This document shows, one piece after another, positions 37,743 through 46,849 of a stretch of DNA of 64,000 nucleotides. Both the position numbers and the translations under genes were made by a program. Position 1 is the stretch's first letter. Every line of letters begins with the position of its first letter. The notes beneath the pieces are model-generated. The model searched no databases. It saw only the letters and a list, made by a program, of their open reading frames with translations, and was not told the DNA's origin. This DNA is from an uncultured Coriobacteriia bacterium (GTDB lineage Bacteria > Actinomycetota > Coriobacteriia > Coriobacteriales > QAMH01): positions 169,644 to 233,643 of the forward strand of contig CAUHSG010000001.1 of NCBI GenBank assembly GCA_959608885.1, read 5' to 3'.

Positions 37743-40130
37743 TTACCAGGTAAGGTCCTCGGCCTCTTGTTTGCCGCGGCCCGTAAGCTTGTCGAGCATC
37801 ATCTTGTGCTCGATCTGCGCGGCGATCTGCTTGGTGTGGATGACCGCATCCGGATTGACCGAGATGGAGTCGATACCGCTCTTGATGAGGAACTCGCAGA
37901 ACTCCGGATAGATGCTCGGGAGCTGGCCACAGATGGACACGGTCTTGCCGTCCCTGTGGGCAACCTCGATGAGATGGCGAATGGCGCGCTTGACAGCAAG
38001 GTCACGACCATCGGCGACATCCTGGATGATCTCGTTGTCGCGATCGAGGCCCAGAATCAGCATGGTGAGGTCGTTGCTGCCAATGGAGTAGCCGTCGACG
38101 AACTTGTTGAACTGGTCGGCCATGATGATGTTGCTGGGAATCTCGGCCATGAGCCAGATCTTGAAGTCCGCACTGCGCACGAGGCCTTCCTCGGCCATGA
38201 TGCCCGTGACGATCTCAGCCTCCTCAACGGTACGGCAGAACGGAATCATGACCTGGAGGTTCTTGAAGCCGTACTCGTCACGAACCTTCTTGATGGCCTG
38301 GAGCTCGAGCTTGAAGGCCGGGAGATATTTGGGGTCATAGTAACGCGATGCACCACGCCAGCCGAGCAGCGCGCTCGGCTCCTCGGGCTCGTACTTGTCG
38401 CCACCCGTAAGGCCACGATACTCGCTGGACTTGAAGTCGGAGAGGCGCAACACGACCTGGCGCGGGGAAAGCGCACTCGCGACCTTGCGCATGCCCTCGG
38501 CGAGCTTCTCGACGGCCTCATCGGCACGGCCGGTTTCGATGAGGTGCATGGGATGCTCGTGAATGAAGGTGGTCCAGATGAACTCCTCGCGCATGAGGCC
38601 GACACCGTCACACGGAAGCTTGCCGTGTTTCTCGGCGAGGTCGGGATTGCCGAGGTTCATGTAGATCTTGGTACCCGTGACAGGCGCCACGTACGCCGCG
38701 GCCGCAGGCGCGGCATCGGCGGCAGGTGCCTCGGAGACCATGCTCTTGACGATGCCCGCGTACACGGTGCCATTGGAAGCGTCGACCGTGATCTCCTGGC
38801 CGTCTTCGATCGAGGCCGTGGCCTCTTGCGAGCGGCTTGCCGTGCCGACGATGCAGGGAATGCCCATCTCGCGGCTGACGATGGCCGCATGGCAGGTCAT
38901 GCCACCGGCATCGGTGACGATGGCGAGCGCCTTTTGCATGGCGGGAACCCAGTCGGGTGCGGTCATCGTGGTGACGAGGATCTCGCCGTCCTTGAACTCG
39001 TCGATGAGAGCGGGATCGGTGATGACGTGTGCCTTGCCGGCGACCTTACCGGGAGAGGCCGGCAGACCGGTGACAATGACGTCGAGGTTCTCGGTTCCGG
39101 CGATATCCGCCTCGTCGGCGACCTCGCCGTCGGCCTTCTTTCGCGACCAGACCGTCTCGGGACGCGCCTGGAGCAGCCAGACCTTGCCATCGCGCTCGTC
39201 GATGCCCCACTCCATGTCCATGTAGCAACCGTAGTGCTTCTCGAGCTGCTTGGCGTAGTCCGCGAGCTCCTTGATCTGCTCGTCGGTAATGACCTGCTGC
39301 TTGCGCTCGTCGGCGGGAACCTCGACTTCCTCGACGTCACCTTCGGGCTTGCGAATCATCTTGATGTGCTTGTCCGAGATGATGCGGCGCGTGATGTCGC
39401 CCGTCGCCTTATCGACAACGAAGTTATCGGGCGTGACGGCGCCCTGGACAACCATCTCGCCCAGGCCATAGGAGCCCTCGATGGTGACGACCTTGTCGTT
39501 GCCGTTGGTGACGTCGAGCGAGAACATGACGCCTGCGGCCTTGGAGAAGACCATCATCTGAACGGTTGCGGAAAGCGCGATGGACAGGTGATCGAAGCCC
39601 GTCTTCTCGCGATAGTAGGTGGCGCGATCGGTGAAGGTGGAGGCGTAGCACTCCTTGATCTTCTGCACGACCATATCCGGGCCATGCACGTTGAGATAGG
39701 TATCCTGCTGGCCGGCAAAGCTGGCGTCGGGAAGGTCTTCTGCGGTGGCGGAGGAGCGCACGGCGACGAACGGGTCATCCACGTGCATCTTATCGCCGAG
39801 CTCCGCATAGGCGTCCTTGATGGCCTCGACAATGTCTTCGGGCATGTCCTCGGCGACGATCATGGCGCGGATGTTGTCGGTCACCTCGCGCAGCAGCGCG
39901 GAATCCTCGACGTCGGTGAGCTTCTTGAGCTCTTCGCGGATCTTCTCGTCAAGACCCGTCCTCTCCATGAACTGGCGATACGCGTATGCCGTGGTGGCAA
40001 AGCCATAGGGCACGGGGACATCGGTCTTCGAGGTCATCTCACCCAAAGACGAGGACTTTCCACCAACGATCTCAACGTCCTCGCGACGAAGCTCATCGAA
40101 CCAGAGAACGTATGCCTTATCACGATCCAT
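37743..40130 (-). CDS. ppsA: Phosphoenolpyruvate synthase
   Basis: Converts pyruvate, ATP and water to PEP, AMP and phosphate for gluconeogenesis. 795 residues. The N-terminal nucleotide-binding domain begins VGGKSSSLGEMTS. The phospho-carrier histidine is in DAGGMTCHAAIVSREMG. An Ala/Pro linker (APAADAAPAAAAYVAP) leads to the TIM-barrel PEP/pyruvate domain ending near CGQLPSIYPEFCEFLIKSG. ATG chosen with AAAGGA 8 nt upstream; an in-frame ATG 21 nt further up is less favoured. Its regulator PPSR lies just upstream. Confidence 0.96.
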   Translation of the reverse strand: MDRDKAYVLWFDELRREDVEIVGGKSSSLGEMTSKTDVPVPYGFATTAYAYRQFMERTGLDEKIREELKKLTDVEDSALLREVTDNIRAMIVAEDMPEDIVEAIKDAYAELGDKMHVDDPFVAVRSSATAEDLPDASFAGQQDTYLNVHGPDMVVQKIKECYASTFTDRATYYREKTGFDHLSIALSATVQMMVFSKAAGVMFSLDVTNGNDKVVTIEGSYGLGEMVVQGAVTPDNFVVDKATGDITRRIISDKHIKMIRKPEGDVEEVEVPADERKQQVITDEQIKELADYAKQLEKHYGCYMDMEWGIDERDGKVWLLQARPETVWSRKKADGEVADEADIAGTENLDVIVTGLPASPGKVAGKAHVITDPALIDEFKDGEILVTTMTAPDWVPAMQKALAIVTDAGGMTCHAAIVSREMGIPCIVGTASRSQEATASIEDGQEITVDASNGTVYAGIVKSMVSEAPAADAAPAAAAYVAPVTGTKIYMNLGNPDLAEKHGKLPCDGVGLMREEFIWTTFIHEHPMHLIETGRADEAVEKLAEGMRKVASALSPRQVVLRLSDFKSSEYRGLTGGDKYEPEEPSALLGWRGASRYYDPKYLPAFKLELQAIKKVRDEYGFKNLQVMIPFCRTVEEAEIVTGIMAEEGLVRSADFKIWLMAEIPSNIIMADQFNKFVDGYSIGSNDLTMLILGLDRDNEIIQDVADGRDLAVKRAIRHLIEVAHRDGKTVSICGQLPSIYPEFCEFLIKSGIDSISVNPDAVIHTKQIAAQIEHKMMLDKLTGRGKQEAEDLTW

Positions 40131-40208
40131 CTTGCCTGTCCTTTCTTTCATGTCGGAGAGGATGCGGTGCGTTATGTAGTGTGAAGATCCCCGTTTCCAA
40201 TGTTCGAC

Positions 40209-40214
40209 ATTATA
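40209..40214 (-). promoter_or_regulatory. Consensus -10 element of a ppsA promoter
   Basis: TATAAT on the minus strand, 79 nt upstream of the ppsA ATG, with no good -35 at 16-18 nt (closest GGTCAA). An activator or extended contacts may be needed. Confidence 0.5.
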
Positions 40215-40268
40215 GGGTATTTGAATCGGGTTTGACCCCTGAGCCTGTGACGGAAAACCAAACGAGCC

Positions 40269-41138
40269 CTAGAGAGACGGGATGCGGGGAAACGCGGCGT
40301 TATAGTGACGCAAGATCTCCTGCGCCGTCTCCTCGATGGCACGATCCTTCGTGTTGATGATGACGCAGCCCAAGCCCCGCATGATGGTGCGCGCGCGGTC
40401 AAGCTCCAGCGTCACGGCATCGATGTCCGAATACCTCGATTGCTCTCCCAACTGACCGCCTATACGCGTCTTTCGCACCCCGACCAATACGGAAGGGTCG
40501 GTGATGAGGCCGAAGAGCCGTTCGCGATCCACGTCGTAGACCTCCTTGGGGAGATCGAGTCCTTCGACGAGGGGCACGTTCGCGACCTTGTAGCCCTGCT
40601 GTCCCAAATAGATGGACGTCGGCGTCTTGCTCGTGCGAGAGACACCGAGGATGACGATGTCGGCCTCGGGAAGATCTTGCACGAGCAGGCCATCATCGTG
40701 GTTGACGGTGAACTCGATTGCCTCGATCCTCTGGAAGTACCGGTCGTTGATCTTATGCTGCTCGCCGGGAATGGGATTATGGACCTTGCCGCTCACCTGC
40801 TCGATGGCCACGATCGAATCCGATAGGATATCGACGGCATGGATGTTGGGATGCTTTGCGAGATACGACTCCAGATCCTCCCTCAGTTCCTGGATAACGA
40901 GGGTGTAGAAGACAATGATCCTATCGTCGCCGTACAACTTGCGGTGCATGTACTGCTCCTTCTCGAGAAACGAGCGAATCTCGTCGAAGGAGGTGACATG
41001 CGGAAGCACCGTTATATTGGGGTCGAGTTCCCCGAAATGACTTGCAGCCGAACGAGCGATGGTCTTTGCCGTATTGCCCATCGAGTCACTGATGACGTGG
41101 ATGGTCGGCAACGAGGGCATGTCGCTCGAGGATGCCAT
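40269..41138 (-). CDS. PEP synthase/PPDK regulatory kinase-phosphorylase (PPSR family)
   Basis: DUF299 bifunctional enzyme that inactivates PEP synthase or PPDK by ADP-dependent threonine phosphorylation and reverses it by phosphate-dependent dephosphorylation. 289 residues. The P-loop-like motif is LGVSRTSKTPTSIYLGQQG. IHVISDSMGNTAKTIARSA is the conserved N-terminus. Its substrate gene ppsA lies immediately downstream, with a promoter in between. Its start overlaps the glyS stop as TAATG, as in Bacillus where the homologue yqfL is near glyQS. Confidence 0.93.
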   Translation of the reverse strand: MASSSDMPSLPTIHVISDSMGNTAKTIARSAASHFGELDPNITVLPHVTSFDEIRSFLEKEQYMHRKLYGDDRIIVFYTLVIQELREDLESYLAKHPNIHAVDILSDSIVAIEQVSGKVHNPIPGEQHKINDRYFQRIEAIEFTVNHDDGLLVQDLPEADIVILGVSRTSKTPTSIYLGQQGYKVANVPLVEGLDLPKEVYDVDRERLFGLITDPSVLVGVRKTRIGGQLGEQSRYSDIDAVTLELDRARTIMRGLGCVIINTKDRAIEETAQEILRHYNAAFPRIPSL

Positions 41139-43219
41139 TACTTCTTGGCCATCTTGCCGATATCGGCCACGTTGGCGAACACGGCAACGAAGCTATTGAG
41201 TAGGCGCAGGCGCATCTCGCGCAAGGCGGCGTCATCGTCCATGATGAGTACCTCGTCAAAGAAGCTGTCAATGGGCGCACGCAGGCTCGCGAGCGCTTCG
41301 ATGACATCGGCATGCGCGCCGGCGGCAATCGCGGCCTCTACCGCAGCCTGGGCGGACGCTACGGCATCGGCCAGCGTGCGCTCCTGCGCACCCATGAGCG
41401 AGGCATCAGCATCGCAACCGAAGGAAGCGTCGGTGAGGTTAGCCGCGCGCGTGTAGGCGGTCGCCAGATTCTCGAACGTCTCGCGCTGCTCGTCACGCGC
41501 AGTCTGCAGCGCATCGATGCGCGCGAGCGTCTCGGCAGGCTCAAACATGCCCGTTGCCATGACGGCAGCGATGCAGTCGGGGGCATAGCCACGGTCGCGT
41601 GCGATGACCTCGAGGCGCGTGGCAAAAAACGCGCGGATCTGCTCGCATACGGCATCAAAGTCGAAATCGACGACATCACGGTAGTTGCCAAGCGCCACGT
41701 CGATGAGCTTGGCGAGCGACACGTCAAGACCGGAAAGCAGGATGTTGATGGCTCCGATCGCGGCACGACGTAATGCGAAGGGATCAGACGAGCCCGTGGG
41801 ACCCGCGCCAATCGCGAAGATGCCGCAGATGGTATCAAGCTTGTCGGAAAGCGCCGTGACGGTGCCCGCGAGGTTGCGCGGCAGCTCGTCATCGGCGAAA
41901 CGCGGACGGTAGTGATCGGTGATGCCGAGGGCGACCTCGGGCGTCTCGCCCGCAAAGCGCGCGTAATGCCCGCCCATGATGCCCTGCAGCGAGGTGAACT
42001 CGACAACCGCGCTCGTGATGAGATCGGCCTTGCACAAGAGCGCGGTGCGCACGACGTCATCACGCTCGGACCCCGTGATGCCGGCGGCATCGCAGATTGC
42101 CTCGGCATTCTTCACGATGCGCATGGTCTTGTCGTAGACGCTTCCGAGCTTTTCCTGGAACACGACGCGCTTGAGGCCCTCAACGTAATCCTCGAGCGGC
42201 TTCCGACGATCCTCGACCACGAAGAAGGCCGCATCGTCGAGACGGGCGCGCACGACACGCTCGTTACCGGCGACGATGGTCTCGACATACGCCGGGTCGC
42301 CATTGCTCACGACGAGAAACGCGTTATCGAGCGTACCGTCGGGCTGGTACATCGGGAAATAGCGCTGATGCTCGAGCATTGCGTCGGTGATGATCTCGGA
42401 TGGGACGTCGAGAAAGCGCTCGTCAAAGTGCGCGAGCATGACGGTGGGATACTCGACGAGGTTGACGACCTCGTCGAAGGTGCCCTTGGGAGTATCGGCC
42501 TTGAGGCCCGTCTCGGCCTCGATGGCGTTGATCTGGCCACGAATCGCCTGGGCGCGCTTCTTCGCGCTGGGGATGACCTTCATCTCCTCGTAGCCCGCGA
42601 GAACGTCGTCCGCAGACGCGAACTCGAAGTCACGATCGGCCATGAGGCGATTGCCGCGCGAGCTGCGAGAGGCAACGAGGCCGGCGTACTCAACGGGGAT
42701 GACGTCGCCGCCGTACAGAGCCATGAACCAGCGAATGGGACGCGAGAAGGTGACGTGCCCGCTGCCCCAGCGCTGGGACTTGGGCCAGCCAATGCCAGCG
42801 ACGAGCCCGGCAAGCAGGTCGGGCAGAATGTCGGTCGTCTTGCGCGAAGGCTCCTCGACCAAGGCGTAGACATACTCCTTGCCACTCTCGTCGGCTTCGC
42901 GCACGAGGGCATCAGCACTGACGCCTTTGCCGCGAGCGAAACCCTCGGCGGCCTTCGTGGGATTGCCATCCTCGTCAAAGGCGATGGTTGCGGCGGGGCC
43001 CTTGGCGCGCATGGACAGCGCATCGCTCGCATCGGCGAGTTCGTCCACGACGAGAATCATGCGACGCGGCGTCGAGCAAGCCGTGACCTCGCCATGGGCG
43101 AGACGTGCCTCGTCAAGCGCCGCCTCGGCGGCAGCGGCAAGATCGCGCGTTGCCGCGTACAACGGCATTGCGGGAATTTCCTCGGTTCCGATTTCGAAGA
43201 CAAGCTTGGACGTGCTCAT
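41138..43219 (-). CDS. glyS: Glycyl-tRNA synthetase beta subunit
   Basis: The tRNA-recognition beta chain of the alpha2beta2 bacterial glycyl-tRNA synthetase. 693 residues. LVFEIGTEEIPAMPLYAATRDL is diagnostic. Conserved HFDERFLDVPSEIITDAMLEHQRYFP follows in the middle, and the C-terminal anticodon-binding DALR-type region ends the protein. Overlaps the glyQ stop by TAATG and is overlapped at its own stop by PPSR. Confidence 0.97.
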   Translation of the reverse strand: MSTSKLVFEIGTEEIPAMPLYAATRDLAAAAEAALDEARLAHGEVTACSTPRRMILVVDELADASDALSMRAKGPAATIAFDEDGNPTKAAEGFARGKGVSADALVREADESGKEYVYALVEEPSRKTTDILPDLLAGLVAGIGWPKSQRWGSGHVTFSRPIRWFMALYGGDVIPVEYAGLVASRSSRGNRLMADRDFEFASADDVLAGYEEMKVIPSAKKRAQAIRGQINAIEAETGLKADTPKGTFDEVVNLVEYPTVMLAHFDERFLDVPSEIITDAMLEHQRYFPMYQPDGTLDNAFLVVSNGDPAYVETIVAGNERVVRARLDDAAFFVVEDRRKPLEDYVEGLKRVVFQEKLGSVYDKTMRIVKNAEAICDAAGITGSERDDVVRTALLCKADLITSAVVEFTSLQGIMGGHYARFAGETPEVALGITDHYRPRFADDELPRNLAGTVTALSDKLDTICGIFAIGAGPTGSSDPFALRRAAIGAINILLSGLDVSLAKLIDVALGNYRDVVDFDFDAVCEQIRAFFATRLEVIARDRGYAPDCIAAVMATGMFEPAETLARIDALQTARDEQRETFENLATAYTRAANLTDASFGCDADASLMGAQERTLADAVASAQAAVEAAIAAGAHADVIEALASLRAPIDSFFDEVLIMDDDAALREMRLRLLNSFVAVFANVADIGKMAKK

Positions 43220-44157
43220 TATGCGACCCCCTCCTCATCGACGCTGGCGGGCGTCTCGCGCGGACCGTCCTGCGAGGCGATGTAGGCGCCGCCCTTCTCG
43301 ACCACGTGCTCGAGATAGGACTCGCAGCAGGCCTTGGCCATCGTGCGCACGCGCAGGATGTAGGCCATGCGCTCGGTCGCGGAAATGGCGCCGCGGGCAT
43401 CGAGCAGATTGAACGCGTGACTGCACTTCATGACGCAATCGTAGGCAGGCAGGGGCAAGCCCAGGTCGAGCAGGCGCATGCACTCGCGCTCGGAGGCGTC
43501 GAAACGGGCAAAAAGCATGTCGATGTCTGCGAACTCGAAGTCATAGGCGCTCTGCTCGCGCTCGTTTTCGTAGAAGACGTCGCCATAGGTGAAAACCGTG
43601 CCATCGGAGCCTTCGCTCCAGACGAGGTCGTAGACGCTGTCGACACCCTGGATGTACATGGCAAGACGCTCGAGACCGTAGGTGATTTCCGCGGGAACGG
43701 GATCGCATTCGATGCCGCCAACCTGCTGGAAGTAGGTGAACTGCGTAACCTCCATGCCGTTGAGCCAGACTTCCCAGCCCAGACCCCATGCGCCGAGCGT
43801 GGGGCTTTCCCAGTCATCCTCGACGAAGCGAATGTCATGGTGATACGGTTCGATACCGATGGCACGCAGCGAGCCAAGGTAGAGCTCCTGCACGTCATCG
43901 GGAGAGGGCTTGAGGATGACCTGGAATTGATAGTAGTGCTGCATGCGATTGGGATTGGCACCATAGCGGCCGTCGGCCGGACGACGGCAAGGCTGCACGT
44001 AGGCGGTCTTCCACGTGCCGGGGCCAAGCGAACGCAGGGCGGTCGCGGTATGGTAGGTGCCCGCACCCACCTCGGAGTCATAGGGCTGCAAGATGACGCA
44101 ACCCTGATCGGCCCAGTACTGTTGCAAAGTCAGAATGATGTCTTGAAAGGTCAGCAT
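43219..44157 (-). CDS. glyQ: Glycyl-tRNA synthetase alpha subunit
   Basis: The catalytic alpha chain of alpha2beta2 GlyRS, a class IIc synthetase. 312 residues. LTFQDIILTLQQYWADQGCVILQPYDSEVGAGT is the hallmark N-terminus (conserved LQxYWxxQGC, GAGT). YVQPCRRPADGRYGANPNR is the second family block. An upstream T-box (glycine riboswitch-like leader) was looked for between 44158 and 44204, but the gap is too short. Confidence 0.97.
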   Translation of the reverse strand: MLTFQDIILTLQQYWADQGCVILQPYDSEVGAGTYHTATALRSLGPGTWKTAYVQPCRRPADGRYGANPNRMQHYYQFQVILKPSPDDVQELYLGSLRAIGIEPYHHDIRFVEDDWESPTLGAWGLGWEVWLNGMEVTQFTYFQQVGGIECDPVPAEITYGLERLAMYIQGVDSVYDLVWSEGSDGTVFTYGDVFYENEREQSAYDFEFADIDMLFARFDASERECMRLLDLGLPLPAYDCVMKCSHAFNLLDARGAISATERMAYILRVRTMAKACCESYLEHVVEKGGAYIASQDGPRETPASVDEEGVA

Positions 44158-44204
44158 GTTCCCTATCCAATCGTGCGTGCAAGCTGATATATCCCAGCGC
44201 GTCC

Positions 44205-44738
44205 CTATAGCCCACCGAAGCGGTCGAGCGGCCAGTACCTGAGAACGGCGTGTCCCGTGACGCTTTCGAGCGGAATGGCCCCGAACGCACGGCTGTCGGC
44301 GGAATTGGTGCGGTTATCCCCCATAACCCAAACGTAGCCCTCGGGTACCGTATATGGATACGTGATTCCGGAATTGAGGTCGTAACTCGGTTTGCCCTGC
44401 GTATAGGGCTCGTCAAGAGGCGTCCCATTGACGTAGACAACGCCATCGCGTAGATCGACCGTCTGACCACCCGTGGCGATGACACGTTTGATGAGCACGC
44501 GCTCGGAATCGGCCGGATCCTCGAAGGTGATGATGTCTCCCTGCACAGGGTCGCCAAACATGTAGCTGACCTTCTCGGAGAAGACACGGTCACCGACCTC
44601 GATGGTCTGCTCCATGGAGCCCGAAGGTATCTCGTAGGGCTGCATGACGAACCGCGTGAAGAGGGTGGCAAGGCCAACCGCCACGACGATGATGAGAAGT
44701 ATCTCGATGACCAGGCGTAATGGCGAATTCTTCTTCAC
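44205..44738 (-). CDS. lepB: Signal peptidase I
   Basis: A membrane-bound serine protease that removes signal peptides. 177 residues. One N-terminal membrane segment (IEILLIIVVAVGLATLFTRF). The catalytic serine is in EIPSGSMEQTI and the general-base lysine in VLIKRVIATGG. GYVWVMGDNRTNSADSRAFG is the conserved box D/E. GTG start chosen with GGGGGTG 5 nt upstream; an ATG 33 nt earlier is alternative. Confidence 0.93.
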   Translation of the reverse strand: MKKNSPLRLVIEILLIIVVAVGLATLFTRFVMQPYEIPSGSMEQTIEVGDRVFSEKVSYMFGDPVQGDIITFEDPADSERVLIKRVIATGGQTVDLRDGVVYVNGTPLDEPYTQGKPSYDLNSGITYPYTVPEGYVWVMGDNRTNSADSRAFGAIPLESVTGHAVLRYWPLDRFGGL

Positions 44739-44806
44739 GTGTTCACCCCCTTGCTCGTTTGGAACGGACATGTAAGCGTATATGATAGCGCGCCTTGCGC
44801 GTCATC

Positions 44807-45538
44807 TCAGTCAGAATCGGTACGAATGGTATCCGCGAATGTGCGCTCGTCATCCGTCAGCTCGGCAGTTTCGAGCATGTCGGGGCGCAGACGGGCCGTC
44901 TTCTCGATTGCCGCACGACGGCGCCATCGCGCGATTGCCGCATGATTGCCCGAGAGCAGCACCTCGGGAACATCCATGTCACGATATTTTGCGGGACGTG
45001 TGAACTGCGGAAACTCGAGCAAACCATCGGAAAAGGACTCCTCGACGGCACTGTTCTCGTCGCCGAGCGCGCCGGGAAGCAGACGACACACCGCGTCGGT
45101 TACGACCATTGCGGCAAGCTCTCCGCCCGTCAGAACGTAATCGCCCAGGCTTATGCAACGATCCGCGAGCGTGTAGACGCGCTCGTCAAAGCCCTCGTAG
45201 CGACCGCATACCATGAGCAGGCGCTCGTAGCCCGAAAGCTCGACGGCCATGTCCTGGTTGAAGGGATGGCCCGTAGGCGTGAAGAAGATGACATGCGGCA
45301 CGGGCCCTGACGAGACGATGTCGTCGACGGCCTCGAAGATAGGCGGGCAGCACATGAGCAGGCCAGCCCCTCCCCCGTAGATCTCATCATCGGTCGTACG
45401 ATGCCTATCGTGGGTCCAATCACGTAAGTCATAGGCGTGAAAGTCGAGTATGCCACTCTTACGCGCACGTCCGAGTATGGAGGTCGACATGACCTGCTCG
45501 AACATCTCGGGAAATACGGAGAGCGTCTCGACGATCAT
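44807..45538 (-). CDS. trmD: tRNA (guanine-37-N1) methyltransferase
   Basis: A SPOUT methyltransferase modifying G37 of tRNAs and preventing +1 frameshifts. 243 residues. VETLSVFPEMFEQVMSTSILGRA starts the protein. The trefoil-knot SAM site is ISLGDYVLTGGELAAMV, and YRDMDVPEVLLSGNHAAIARWRRR is the conserved C-terminal region. The start overlaps the rimM stop by ATGA, in the rpsP-KH-rimM-trmD order. Confidence 0.97.
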   Translation of the reverse strand: MIVETLSVFPEMFEQVMSTSILGRARKSGILDFHAYDLRDWTHDRHRTTDDEIYGGGAGLLMCCPPIFEAVDDIVSSGPVPHVIFFTPTGHPFNQDMAVELSGYERLLMVCGRYEGFDERVYTLADRCISLGDYVLTGGELAAMVVTDAVCRLLPGALGDENSAVEESFSDGLLEFPQFTRPAKYRDMDVPEVLLSGNHAAIARWRRRAAIEKTARLRPDMLETAELTDDERTFADTIRTDSD

Positions 45539-46050
45539 GATTCGAGCAAACCATCCATGACGTGTGTGCAGATGGGTTCGTTCTCATCCTCGGGATAGGA
45601 GACGATGACCTCGTCCACGACCGGGACGAGCACCTCGCCGTGCGGTCCATCGATGACCCATACGTTGTGTGCGGCTGTCTCGATGATCTCGCGAATCTCG
45701 CCGAGATTGCCATGACGCTCGTCGACGACCATGCGGCCGATCTCGCGCAAGGGCATGTCGATCCCCTCGAGGTCGCGCGTATCCGCAAGCAGGAAACGTC
45801 CGGCGATCTGCTCGGCTGCATCGATGGTGTCGATGCCCTCGAAGTGCAGCTGATAGGTATTGCCGGCTCCCTCGCAGACCGAGGAGACATCGAGCTCGCG
45901 AGGCCCTTGCAAGGTGGGCGGGACGACATGGACGTGCAATCCCGCATAGACGGAAAAGGGAAGGTTACCGGCAGTCGTTGCCGTAACCTCCCCCTCTAGC
46001 CCGCGGGCCTTACCCACGCGAGCAACGAGTTCGTATTCAGCGCAAGCCAT
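45535..46050 (-). CDS. rimM: 16S rRNA processing protein RimM
   Basis: An assembly factor for the 30S head that binds S19. 171 residues. The N-terminal VARVGKARGLEGEVTATTAGN and the C-terminal PRC-barrel (NVWVIDGPHGEVLVPVVDEVI) match the family. LEGIDTIDAAEQIAGRFLLADT links them. 5 nt from the upstream KH gene. Confidence 0.94.
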   Translation of the reverse strand: MACAEYELVARVGKARGLEGEVTATTAGNLPFSVYAGLHVHVVPPTLQGPRELDVSSVCEGAGNTYQLHFEGIDTIDAAEQIAGRFLLADTRDLEGIDMPLREIGRMVVDERHGNLGEIREIIETAAHNVWVIDGPHGEVLVPVVDEVIVSYPEDENEPICTHVMDGLLES

Positions 46051-46055
46051 CAGAG

Positions 46056-46310
46056 TTACTCGGCGAGCTCGACCTCGACACGGAAGCCGTCTTGCGAGGC
46101 AGCCGCGCGTGCGAGCGTGCGGATTGCCTTGATGATGCGGCCCTGCCTGCCAATGATCTTGCCGATATCTCCCTCGTCGACCTCAATCTCGATAAACAGC
46201 TCGCCATTCTCCTGATCGGTGCCGGTAACGATCGCCGCCTCGGGATTCTCGACAATCTGCTCGACGAGCGTGCGGACGAGTTGCGTCACGTCTTCGAACG
46301 ACTCGACCAT
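46056..46310 (-). CDS. khpA: KH-domain RNA-binding protein (KhpA type)
   Basis: A single KH domain, 84 residues. The GxxG loop is within IGKIIGRQGRIIKAIRTLARA. Partner of KhpB in Gram-positives, acting on RNA and cell division. VEQIVENPEAAIVTGTDQENGELF precedes the KH core. Located between rpsP and rimM, the standard position. Confidence 0.92.
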   Translation of the reverse strand: MVESFEDVTQLVRTLVEQIVENPEAAIVTGTDQENGELFIEIEVDEGDIGKIIGRQGRIIKAIRTLARAAASQDGFRVEVELAE

Positions 46311-46313
46311 GAT

Positions 46314-46724
46314 TTACTCTTCTCCGGCCTCGTCGCCCTCAGCCTCGTCGCCCTCGGCTGCGGCAGCGGCTTCCTCGGCGGCCTTGCGCGCTGCTTCCTC
46401 GGCAGCCTTCTTGGCTGCCTCCTCGGCGGCGATGCGATTGGCCTCGGTCTTGTTGGCGATGCGCTCGGCGAGCTTGGCGGGCAGCGGCTCGTTCTTCACG
46501 CTCGCGATGATCTTGGCGACACGGTCAGAGGGCTGCGCGCCCTTGGCGATCCACTCGTCGACCTTGGCGATGTCGAGATCGATAATCGACGGATCACCTG
46601 CGGGGTCGTAGGTACCGACCTGCTCGATGATGCGACCGTCGCGCTTCTTGCGCTGGTCGGCGACCACGATGCGATAGAACGGGGCCTTGTGGGCACCATG
46701 ACGTGCCAGACGGATGACTACCAA
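46314..46724 (-). CDS. rpsP: 30S ribosomal protein S16 with Ala/Glu tail (TTG start)
   Basis: Ribosomal protein S16. 136 residues; typical is about 80-90. Residues 1-82 are canonical (IRLARHGAHKAPFYRIVVAD, then IIEQVGTYDP). Residues 83-136 are a charged Ala/Glu/Lys extension (AAEEAAKKAAEEAARKAAEE) ending in an acidic tail, like that of L31 in this window. The start is TTG with AAGGAG 5 nt upstream; no in-frame ATG or GTG gives the conserved N-terminus. A hairpin lies in the leader. Confidence 0.93.
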   Translation of the reverse strand: MVVIRLARHGAHKAPFYRIVVADQRKKRDGRIIEQVGTYDPAGDPSIIDLDIAKVDEWIAKGAQPSDRVAKIIASVKNEPLPAKLAERIANKTEANRIAAEEAAKKAAEEAARKAAEEAAAAAEGDEAEGDEAGEE

Positions 46725-46743
46725 AACTTCTCCTTCAATCTAT

Positions 46744-46764
46744 CGCCTGCACCCATTGCAGGCG
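46744..46764 (-). promoter_or_regulatory. Hairpin in rpsP leader
   Basis: Perfect 8-bp stem CGCCTGCA / TGCAGGCG with a 5-nt loop, ending just before the rpsP Shine-Dalgarno on the minus strand. No U-tract. It may shape ribosome loading or mRNA stability. Confidence 0.4.
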
Positions 46765-46808
46765 TGAAATTGAGACCTGGCGCGATGACGGGTCGCGCAC
46801 GAAGCGAT

Positions 46809-46814
46809 ATTGTA
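46809..46814 (-). promoter_or_regulatory. -10 element candidate for the rpsP-trmD operon
   Basis: TACAAT on the minus strand, about 85 nt upstream of rpsP; the -35 region is weak. Same hexamer as the proposed atp operon -10. Confidence 0.35.
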
Positions 46815-46849
46815 ACGCAAAGTTCCCGCGGTATGGAATAGGCAATTTG

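Noticed and set aside
37767..40184. An 805-codon open frame on the plus strand opposite ppsA
   Set aside because: It mirrors ppsA codon positions, has no known protein sequence and no ribosome-binding site. Such antisense frames are expected in high-GC genes.
44158..44204. T-box leader for glyQS
   Set aside because: The upstream gap is only 47 nt, too short for a T-box.
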